DNA from: CAZRNB01 sp964601355
GTDB lineage: Bacteria; Planctomycetota; Phycisphaerae; Sedimentisphaerales; Anaerobacaceae
Direction: 5' to 3'
NCBI GenBank assembly: GCA_964601355.1
Contig: CAZRNB010000104.1
Location: 1-10,991 of the forward strand
DNA length: 10,991 nt
Position 1 is the stretch's first letter; each line of letters begins with the position of its first letter. The notes under the pieces were generated by a model. That model searched no databases and had not been told where the DNA came from. It saw only the letters and a list, made by a program, of their open reading frames with translations. Positions 6,081 to 10,991 of the stretch are shown one piece after another. Made by a program: the position numbers and the translations under genes.

Positions 6081-6521
6081 ATGGTTAAGAAATGTGCTTT
6101 ATCTATTGCGATGGCTTTGTTGCTAACCTCAGCAGGATTAGCTAATGTTGGGCAGGTTCAGGGTCAAGTTGTTTTTGCACCCCAAATGGCATTTGGTCCC
6201 GGGTTCGTTGGCTCACAGACAAATTGTTATATGGGTACGATGATCCAGAGCCAATTGGTGGGTCAATGCTTTGGGCCGTTTCCTTTTCATCACTACGTTG
6301 GTAATTGGTTCGGCTTTGCACCGTGGTTACCAATAGGGGGGCCTTGCCGGCCATGGTTACCGATAGGTTGTCCCTATCTGCCGCCTTCGGGTCCAGGCTG
6401 TCATTTCCCACCGGTACACTGCGGCATAGGCTCGGTGGCACAGTTCCAGTGCCAGGTGATTAACAGTTGCGGCGGCTCAGTTTTTGCTGCGCAAAATCAG
6501 GTGTGCACAATTGGTCCGTAG
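6081..6521 (+). CDS. Secreted Cys/Gly/Pro/Trp-rich hypothetical protein
   Basis: The 146-residue protein starts with a clear Sec signal peptide (MVKKCALSIAMALLLTSAGLA), probably cleaved after Ala21. An AAAGGAG ribosome-binding site eight bases before the ATG fixes the start. The mature part is compositionally extreme: rich in Gly, Pro, Phe and Trp, almost without Lys, Arg, Asp or Glu, and with nine cysteines. A short internal duplication reads PWLPIGGP (81-88) and PWLPIGCP (91-98), and it is visible at the DNA level as two GGTTACC.ATAGG copies. Such composition suits a disulfide-stabilised envelope, matrix or surface protein, but I recognise no family. The even cysteine spread after residue 49 suggests disulfides; nine is odd, so one may be free or used between chains. 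It is probably monocistronic. Confidence 0.75.
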   Translation: MVKKCALSIAMALLLTSAGLANVGQVQGQVVFAPQMAFGPGFVGSQTNCYMGTMIQSQLVGQCFGPFPFHHYVGNWFGFAPWLPIGGPCRPWLPIGCPYLPPSGPGCHFPPVHCGIGSVAQFQCQVINSCGGSVFAAQNQVCTIGP

Positions 6522-6592
6522 AATCAAATGTTCGGCCGACTCCGACGGCTATTTTACTGATACGCTATTTGTGAGTGAGTTCCTAAACTAAA

Positions 6593-6675
6593 TGTCATTG
6601 CGAGGAGCAAAGCGACGAAGCAATCTCAAACATAATAGATGAGATTGCTACGGCCCTTCGGGCCTCGCAATGACA
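6593..6675. repeat. Palindromic element, TGTCATTGCGAGG type (copy A)
   Basis: This 83-base imperfect palindrome has perfect 13-bp ends, TGTCATTGCGAGG (6593-6605) and CCTCGCAATGACA (6663-6675), and an inner pair GCAATCTC (6620-6627) with GAGATTGC (6641-6648). Its right half, reverse complemented, matches the left half of copy B near 9787 over about 35 bases with one difference. That marks it as a mobile, MITE- or REP-like family. It lies between the secreted-protein gene and argH and could also act as a bidirectional terminator-like hairpin. Confidence 0.85.
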
Positions 6676-6895
6676 GTCATTATTTGTTAATATATTTAAA
6701 TACACAAGAAATGATGTACTACGGCTGATTGTTTTACAAATATTAACGTATGGTCACAATTTCTATATTTGTCGTGCGCCGTTTTATGGACTGACGAATC
6801 ACATCCTTCGAATTCGCGCTGAACAAGTCTTTTTCCTGATATCCTGATTTCACAACTTGGATTAGTGCTGCCATATCCCGGCAAAATTGATATTC
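6676..6895. other. Spacer before the argH promoter
   Basis: No confident gene. A leftward frame from an ATG at 6873 to a stop near 6743 would encode about 43 residues that look protein-like (MAALIQVVKSGYQEKDLF and onward, ending in a basic segment), but it has no good ribosome-binding site. It may be a fragment of a lost gene. Confidence 0.25.
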
Positions 6896-6924
6896 TTGAC
6901 ATGGATTATGGCTGCTCGTATGAT
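6896..6924 (+). promoter_or_regulatory. Near-consensus promoter of argH
   Basis: TTGACA (6896-6901, perfect) and TATGAT (6919-6924, five of six) are separated by the optimal 17 bases. The expected start point is near 6931, giving a leader of about 30 bases. There is no room for an attenuator. It likely drives argH, the four-helix-bundle gene and thiL together. Confidence 0.75.
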
Positions 6925-6960
6925 TTGAGCCGATGATAGTTTGTTTTTGGAGCAGATTAA

Positions 6961-8382
6961 ATGTCCAATATAAAGAAAAGCTGGGAGAAGCGTCTGGCAG
7001 GGCAGCCGAATGAGATGACGGTTGACTTTGTAGAATCGCTGTCTTACGACAAACGCCTTTATAAGTATGATATTGTCGGCTCAATCGCCCATGCGCAAAT
7101 GCTGGCTGAGCAGAAGCTGATTACCAAAGATGAATTCAAGCAAATTAAAGACGGCCTTATCGAAATAAGCGAGGAGATTGCACAAGGGCGATTCAAATTC
7201 GATAAAAAGTGTGAAGATATTCACATGGCTGTCGAGGCCGCTCTTATTGCAAAGATCGGCAAGGCCGGCGAAAAACTACATACCGGCAGAAGCCGCAACG
7301 ACCAGGTGGCTGCCGATGTTCGCCTTTGGATGCGGGATGAAATAGAGGCTTTGCAGTACAAAATAAGCTCACTACAAAAAGCCTTCGTTGAATTAGCGGA
7401 AAAGCACGCCGGGGATATAATGCCGGCTTATACCCATCTTCAGCGAGCTCAGCCGATAGTAATCGCATCCTATTTATTAAGTTTTGTCGAGCAGCTGGAA
7501 CGTGATTTTATCCGGCTGAAAAACTGCAGAAGCCTGCTTAATATTTCGCCGTTAGGCAGCGGCGCCGTGGCCGGCTCGACCCTGCCTTTAGACAGGAAAA
7601 GTACAGCCGAGCATCTGGGTTTTTCAGACATCAGCTATAACAGTATCGATGCGGTAAGCGACAGGGACTTTTGTGCCGAGTTTATTTTCGATTGTGCGCT
7701 GATAGCGACGCATCTATCGCGATTGGCTGAGGACTGGATAATCTTCTGCTCGAATGAGTTTGATTTTGTGCGGCTTGATGACAGCTTCTGCACGTCTTCG
7801 AGCATGATGCCGCAGAAGCGCAATTCCGATTGCCTGGAGCTGATTCGCGCAAAAACCGGCTCGGTCTATGGCTCATTAATGGCGATATTAACGATTCTTA
7901 AAGGCCAGCCGTCCGGCTATAACCGCGACCTGCAGGAGGATAAGATTCATATTTTTGCCGCAGGTGACACCGTTGAGGCATCATTGGCAATGGCCGAGGC
8001 AATCGTTTCGCATACGAAGTTCAATACAAAGAAAATTTCAGCCGGTCTTGAAAAAGGATTTTTGGATGCCACCGCTTTGGCTGAATACTTAGTTAAAAAG
8101 GGTGTCCCTTTCCGAGAGGCTCACGGCATAGTTGGGACATTAGTTGCTGATTGTGAAAAACAGGGCAAAAAATTAGCTGATCTTGTCTTAGATGATTTTA
8201 AAAAATATTCGGCATTTATTGAAAAAGATATTTACGAATATCTTGGTGCGGAAAATGTAGTCGGAAAATATGTTACCGAAGGTGCTGCAGGACCCGAACA
8301 GGCAAAAAAACAAATAGCGTACTGGAAAAGTGATCTCGATACTCGATGCTTGATGCTCGATACTCGTAAAGGGAGAAAATGA
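6961..8382 (+). CDS. argH: Argininosuccinate lyase
   Basis: This cytoplasmic homotetramer catalyses the last step of arginine synthesis, argininosuccinate to arginine plus fumarate. The 473-residue protein belongs to the aspartase/fumarase superfamily: HTGRSRNDQVAAD (107-119), YTHLQRAQP (157-165), SDRDF (233-237) and the mobile catalytic loop at 278-290. The loop is unusual. Most ArgH proteins have T-G-S-S..MPQKKNPD; here it reads T-S-S-S-M-M-P-Q-K-R-N-S-D, so the loop glycine and the proline are both replaced by serine, while the serines, Lys286 and Asn288 remain. The last 17 residues (from Ser457, SDLDTRCLMLDTRKGRK) are encoded by an inserted repeat and exceed the family's normal end. GGAG at 6949-6952 is the ribosome-binding site. 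Function is confident by overall match. The stop abuts the next start directly. Confidence 0.95.
   Translation: MSNIKKSWEKRLAGQPNEMTVDFVESLSYDKRLYKYDIVGSIAHAQMLAEQKLITKDEFKQIKDGLIEISEEIAQGRFKFDKKCEDIHMAVEAALIAKIGKAGEKLHTGRSRNDQVAADVRLWMRDEIEALQYKISSLQKAFVELAEKHAGDIMPAYTHLQRAQPIVIASYLLSFVEQLERDFIRLKNCRSLLNISPLGSGAVAGSTLPLDRKSTAEHLGFSDISYNSIDAVSDRDFCAEFIFDCALIATHLSRLAEDWIIFCSNEFDFVRLDDSFCTSSSMMPQKRNSDCLELIRAKTGSVYGSLMAILTILKGQPSGYNRDLQEDKIHIFAAGDTVEASLAMAEAIVSHTKFNTKKISAGLEKGFLDATALAEYLVKKGVPFREAHGIVGTLVADCEKQGKKLADLVLDDFKKYSAFIEKDIYEYLGAENVVGKYVTEGAAGPEQAKKQIAYWKSDLDTRCLMLDTRKGRK
8331..8366. repeat. Left inverted repeat of the four-helix-bundle cassette
   Basis: The repeat is built from the units CTCGATACTCG and GATGCTTGATGCTCGAT. 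Compared with the reverse complement of 8756-8793 it matches at about 30 of 37 aligned positions, including an unbroken 12-base run (TCGATACTCGAT). It lies wholly inside the argH reading frame and encodes its C-terminal tail. Confidence 0.85.
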
Positions 8383-8802
8383 GTGGCATACCAAAGTTAT
8401 AGGGATTTGGATATTTACAAAAAGGCACACAAATTAGCCATAGAAATTCATCAGATGAGTTTAAAGCTGCCAAAATTTGAGATGTACGAAGAGGGCAGCC
8501 AGATAAGAAAATCAAGTAAGTCTGTAAAGAATACTATTGTTGAGGGTTTTGGACGACGTAGATACAAGCAGGAATTCATAAAATTCCTCACGTATTCTTT
8601 AGCATCCTGCGATGAAACTACATCTCAATTAGATACATTGTATGAGACTAAGTCACTTGATGACGAAAAGAAGTATAAATACTTCTGTGAAGAATATGAC
8701 CATCTTGGCAGAATGATACAAAATTTCATCAAGTCTGTAGATGACGGCCATAAATCGGGAGTCGAGCATCGAGAATCGAGTATCGAGGATCGGAATGTGT
8801 GA
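8383..8802 (+). CDS. Four-helix-bundle protein (23S rRNA intervening-sequence / Avd-like family)
   Basis: This 139-residue all-helical protein starts at GTG directly after the argH stop (TGA-GTG), with GGGAG (8371-8375) as ribosome-binding site; the nearby ATG at 8379 is out of frame and dead-ends. SYRDLDIYKKAHKLAIEI (5-22) opens helix 1. SQIRKSSKSVKNTIVEGFGR (39-58) contains the family hallmark: R-x-S-x-S-V-x-N-x-I-V-E-G-x-G-R. EFIKFLTYSLASCDETTSQL (64-83) is helix 3. Homologues occur as ORFs inside 23S rRNA intervening sequences and as stand-alone genes, and they share their fold with Avd of diversity-generating retroelements. They are basic, oligomeric and thought to bind nucleic acid. Function here is unknown, and no reverse transcriptase is nearby. 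Residues 125-139 are encoded by the right inverted repeat. It overlaps the thiL start by eight bases. Confidence 0.88.
   Translation: MAYQSYRDLDIYKKAHKLAIEIHQMSLKLPKFEMYEEGSQIRKSSKSVKNTIVEGFGRRRYKQEFIKFLTYSLASCDETTSQLDTLYETKSLDDEKKYKYFCEEYDHLGRMIQNFIKSVDDGHKSGVEHRESSIEDRNV
8756..8793. repeat. Right inverted repeat of the four-helix-bundle cassette
   Basis: The repeat comprises units such as GTCGAGCATCGAGAATCGAG and TATCGAGGATCGG, the inverted partner of 8331-8366. It encodes the tail of the four-helix-bundle protein. Its GAGGAT (8785-8790) sits at the proper distance to be the ribosome-binding site of thiL. Confidence 0.85.
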
Positions 8803-9712
8803 GGACAAGATTACCGCATGGTTTGCACGCCGGAGAAAATTATCGCAGGAAGATTTCCCCATCGGCATCGGCGATGATATGGCCGAAATACAATTGGCCG
8901 ATGGTGTTTCCGTTCTTATCACAACCGATATGCTGTTAGATGGCGTCCATTTCGACCTGCGACAAGCGAGCCTAAAGCAGGTCGGCTATAAAGCTATGGC
9001 GGCCAGCCTTAGCGATTGCGCAGCTATGGCGACAGTGCCGGTCGCTGCTGTTGTATCAGTAGCTCTGCCGAGAGGTTTTGGTCAGAAGGAATTAAAGCAG
9101 CTTCATTCGGGAATTGTCATGGCCGGCGATAGATTTAATTGTCCCCTTGTTGGTGGTGACATTACCGCCTGGAGAAAAAAAGAGCCGTTTGCAGTCAACG
9201 TGGCAATGCTCAGCAGACCCGCCGGCAATAAACCTGTAAGACGCTGCGGAGCAAAAGTCGGTGACAGTATATGTGTGACAGATACATTGGGCGGTGCCGT
9301 TTATGGCAAACATCTGAATTTTGAGCCGAGAGTTAAAGAGGCAATTAAAATCGTCGGTATGGTCACGATAAATTCAATGATGGATTTAAGCGATGGGCTG
9401 AGCAGCGACCTAAATCGTATCTGCCGAGCAAGCGGCGTAGGAGCTTTTATAATTGCGGAAAAGATTCCAATATCAAAGCAGGCACGAAAAACAAGAGACC
9501 CGTTAAATTCTGCACTAAACGACGGCGAAGATTTCGAGCTGCTTTTTACTCTCGCGCCGGACGATTGTGAAAGATTATTAAAGAGATGGGATTGGCCGGT
9601 TCAAATTACGCAAATCGGTACAATTACCGATACAAAAAAGATGCAGATAAAGATGCCCGACGGGAAAATCGCTGATTTGCAGGCGAAGGGATACGACCAT
9701 TTCCGAAGATAA
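8795..9712 (+). CDS. thiL: Thiamine-monophosphate kinase
   Basis: ThiL phosphorylates thiamine monophosphate with ATP to give thiamine diphosphate, the active coenzyme, in the cytoplasm. I place the start at the ATG at 8795, giving 305 residues: the protein then begins MCEDKITAWF, matching the normal ThiL N-terminus, whereas the longer open frame from 8741 adds only repeat-encoded residues. Family signatures: GIGDD (24-28), TTDML (43-47), GYKAMAASLSDCAAM (64-78), VGGD (119-122, Mg-ATP binding), DLSDGL (197-202), GEDFELLF (244-251) and the terminal AKGYDHF. It overlaps the four-helix-bundle gene by eight bases, so translation is probably coupled. Its likely ribosome-binding site, GAGG at 8785-8788, lies in the right inverted repeat. 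No other thi gene is in the window. Confidence 0.95.
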   Translation: MCEDKITAWFARRRKLSQEDFPIGIGDDMAEIQLADGVSVLITTDMLLDGVHFDLRQASLKQVGYKAMAASLSDCAAMATVPVAAVVSVALPRGFGQKELKQLHSGIVMAGDRFNCPLVGGDITAWRKKEPFAVNVAMLSRPAGNKPVRRCGAKVGDSICVTDTLGGAVYGKHLNFEPRVKEAIKIVGMVTINSMMDLSDGLSSDLNRICRASGVGAFIIAEKIPISKQARKTRDPLNSALNDGEDFELLFTLAPDDCERLLKRWDWPVQITQIGTITDTKKMQIKMPDGKIADLQAKGYDHFRR

Positions 9713-9720
9713 AATCAAAT

Positions 9721-9933
9721 ATCAAAATTACATTGCAAAATGTAAAAAATATTTTTGAATTTGCTATGTAGAAACCTTGTGTTTTTTGTCATTGCGAGGC
9801 CCGAAGGGCCGTGGCAATCTCACTGATTGATAGGCGAAAGAAGCACCGAAACATTTGAGATTGCTTCGCTTCGCTCGCAAGGACAATCTATGTTTTCTAC
9901 AAAGCATTTTGAATTTTGATTTGTAATTTTGAT
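9721..9933. repeat. Nested composite palindromic element between thiL and tsaE (copy B)
   Basis: Three layers are visible. The outermost pair is ATCAAAATTACA (9721-9732) with TGTAATTTTGAT (9922-9933), perfect over 12 bp. The middle pair is TGCTATGTAGAAA (9762-9774) with TTTCTACAAAGCA (9894-9906), one mismatch. The core (9787-9885) is a second TGTCATTGCGAG-type palindrome like that at 6593-6675, with inner pair GCAATCTCA (9814-9822) and TGAGATTGC (9856-9864). The arrangement suggests one element inserted in another. It separates thiL from tsaE and, with AT-rich flanks, probably ends thiL transcription. Confidence 0.8.
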
Positions 9934-9992
9934 TTTTGCATTTTAATTTTTTATTTTTCTGTTGAGTTTTGAATTTCGGATTTATTTTAACT

Positions 9993-10445
9993 ATGGTTGC
10001 AAATTATAGTATTACTTCCAATTCGCCGGAGCAAACTATCGAGCTTGGTCAAAGAATCGGCTCACAATTAAAAGGCGGCGAGGTTATCGCTGTTTGTGGT
10101 CCATTGGGCAGCGGCAAGACGCACCTGATTAAAGGTGTCGCAGCCGGTGCAGGCGCCACAGGCAATAAAGATGTCACAAGCCCTACGTTCGTTATAGTTA
10201 ATGAATATTCAGGTCGGCTGGATATTTATCATATCGACGCCTATCGGCTCAATTCCATCGCCGAGTTTGAGATGTTAGGTTTTGATGATTTCTGCTATCC
10301 GCAATCGGTTGTCCTGATTGAATGGGCCGATAAGATTGAATCAGTACTGAAGAATATAGACTACATTCGCATAGAAATTTCACACGCAGGTAAAACCAAA
10401 AGAAATATACATATCGAAAATGCACCCATCTATATGAACTTATAA
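9993..10445 (+). CDS. tsaE: tRNA threonylcarbamoyladenosine biosynthesis ATPase TsaE
   Basis: TsaE is the ATPase that works with TsaB and TsaD to put the t6A modification on A37 of ANN-decoding tRNAs. The 150-residue protein matches the usual length (about 150 aa). It shows Walker A GPLGSGKT (36-43), the family motif SPTF (63-66) followed by VNEY (69-72), YHIDAYRL (79-86), and EWADK (110-114). I prefer the ATG at 9993 over an upstream TTG (9969), because the resulting N-terminus leads straight into the first strand and the length fits. Unusually, no ribosome-binding site is visible before either start; the upstream sequence is T-rich repeat DNA, so translation initiation may be weak or leaderless-like. 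It is flanked on both sides by composite palindromic elements and is separated from thiL by 280 bases, so it may have its own promoter. Confidence 0.93.
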   Translation: MVANYSITSNSPEQTIELGQRIGSQLKGGEVIAVCGPLGSGKTHLIKGVAAGAGATGNKDVTSPTFVIVNEYSGRLDIYHIDAYRLNSIAEFEMLGFDDFCYPQSVVLIEWADKIESVLKNIDYIRIEISHAGKTKRNIHIENAPIYMNL

Positions 10446-10554
10446 TACGAAGCACAAGAGCAAATCAAGAATTGATGAGTAGGATTCGGGGTTCAGGGGT
10501 CTGGGGTCAGTAAAAACCTTATCTCCCAATCCTGATCCCTTGATTTTTGATTTT
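10446..10554. repeat. G-rich low-complexity spacer after tsaE
   Basis: Short overlapping words of the type GGGGTTCAGGGG and TCTGGGGTCAG (about 10488-10510) are followed by a partly complementary segment (CCCAATCCTGATCCC, 10526-10540). It may fold loosely. I see no gene and no classical terminator. Confidence 0.4.
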
Positions 10555-10725
10555 ACTCCGTAGAAAAGACCCTCTGTCATTTCGACCGAAGTCCCGATTC
10601 ATCGGGACGAAGTGGAGAAATCTGCTTTAGATCCTTCGACTTCGCTCAGGACGCCTTACGGCGGATTTCTCGACTCGCCTTCGGCTCGCTCGAAATGACG
10701 TTATGACCTGTTTTCTACAAAGCAA
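10555..10725. repeat. Nested composite palindromic element after tsaE (copy C)
   Basis: The outer GTAGAAAA (10560-10567) pairs with TTTTCTAC (10711-10718), and the right arm continues AAAGCAATTTGATTTTTGAT, closely matching the right arm of copy B. The core is a different palindrome: GTCATTTCGA (10576-10585) with TCGAAATGAC (10690-10699), and GAGAAATC with GATTTCTC inside. The core also contains ATCCTTCGACTTCGCTCAGG, the reverse complement of the word family found at 811-860. Same outer shell, different core. Confidence 0.8.
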
Positions 10726-10991
10726 TTTGATTTTTGATATTTAATATTTTTGGCAGGTGGGCATTTCTTTCTCATACTTTAACTGGAAAGTAATACATAG
10801 TCCCTCAAGGCGGCTCTGCGGTGTTTTCGGACGTAGAGTTCGAGTGCGATTTGTGATGTTTTTTTGTGGCCATTTTTCGTTCTTTCTTAATTTCGGAGGT
10901 GCACGACAAGACAATATTTGGGCAATTAAGTTGCGGGTTAATTAGGCCGATACCTTAAATTGTAAAAGTTATTGGCCAAAAGTAGTGTATT
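10726..10991. other. Right-end spacer, no supported gene
   Basis: The 266 bases to the window edge contain no convincing gene. The longest open frame (from a GTG at 10757) is rich in Phe and Arg, lacks a ribosome-binding site and looks accidental. GGAGGTG at 10896-10902 resembles a ribosome-binding site but leads to no open frame of note. A GCCGATAC word near 10948-10955 recalls the -10 box of sigma28 promoters, with a poor -35 match. A gene may begin beyond the edge. Confidence 0.35.

Larger units (their letters stand above)
8331..8793 (+). mobile_element. Putative inverted-repeat-bounded gene cassette carrying a four-helix-bundle gene
   Basis: A 463-base segment between argH and thiL is bounded by imperfect inverted repeats and carries a single gene of a family known for sporadic, mobile-like distribution (23S rRNA intervening sequences). 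It encodes no transposase, so movement would need help from elsewhere. The cassette reading is inference from structure; no empty site is visible in this window. Confidence 0.5.

Noticed and set aside
6743..7084. Leftward frame overlapping the argH promoter and start
   Set aside because: It is antisense to argH over much of its length. Only the part from 6873 to 6743 looks protein-like, and it lacks a good start signal.
8741..8794. N-terminal extension of ThiL from the ATG at 8741
   Set aside because: The extra 18 residues are translated from the inverted repeat in an alternate frame. The ATG at 8795 gives the family-typical start and has a suitable ribosome-binding site.
8383..8802. Diversity-generating retroelement accessory gene (avd)
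   Set aside because: The fold family is shared, but there is no reverse transcriptase, template repeat or variable repeat in the window. The repeats found are inverted and short.
10757..10945. Rightward 62-codon frame at the right end
   Set aside because: GTG start without a ribosome-binding site, Phe/Arg-rich, resembles no family.
10920..10960. Sigma28-like promoter with GCCGATAC
   Set aside because: The -10 word matches seven of eight, but the -35 region at the right spacing matches only about half, and no downstream gene is visible to support it.

Overview
This is a chromosomal window of moderate GC content from a free-living bacterium. No single gene fixes the taxonomy. A Hanks-type Ser/Thr kinase with an N-terminal helical module and a C-terminal membrane anchor, a proliferated Rnk family, a mobile-looking four-helix-bundle gene and intergenic regions crowded with short palindromic repeats would suit a Planctomycetota (Phycisphaerae-like) or similar environmental lineage. 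That assignment is inference. No rRNA, tRNA or CRISPR array was seen.

Layout, left to right. (1) The C-terminal half of a DEAD-box RNA helicase, cut by the window edge. (2) A repeat-rich spacer. (3) A small, self-contained transcription unit of unknown function: promoter, 61-codon ORF and terminator. (4) Three tandem genes for Rnk-like proteins (GreA/GreB-fold RNA-polymerase-binding factors). (5) About 1 kb of non-coding, repeat-bearing DNA ending in a strong promoter-like site. (6) A membrane-anchored Ser/Thr kinase. (7) A small leftward membrane-protein gene, divergent from a rightward gene for a secreted Cys/Pro/Trp-rich protein. (8) A housekeeping run of argH, a four-helix-bundle gene, thiL and tsaE, with a near-consensus promoter before argH.

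The most notable structure is the junction between argH and thiL. A four-helix-bundle (23S rRNA intervening-sequence/Avd-like) gene sits between two imperfect inverted repeats built from a TCGATACTCGATGC-type motif. The repeats encode the last residues of ArgH and of the four-helix-bundle protein, and the right one supplies the likely ribosome-binding site of thiL. It looks like a gene cassette that entered an operon without interrupting translation of its neighbours.

The second theme is several families of short palindromic elements: TGTCATTGCGAGG type, GTCATTTCGA type, and AT-rich outer arms ending GTAGAAA. Two nested composite examples bracket tsaE. The housekeeping genes (arginine, thiamine diphosphate and t6A-tRNA synthesis) form no single pathway. 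The Rnk and kinase genes suggest extra layers of transcriptional and signalling control.
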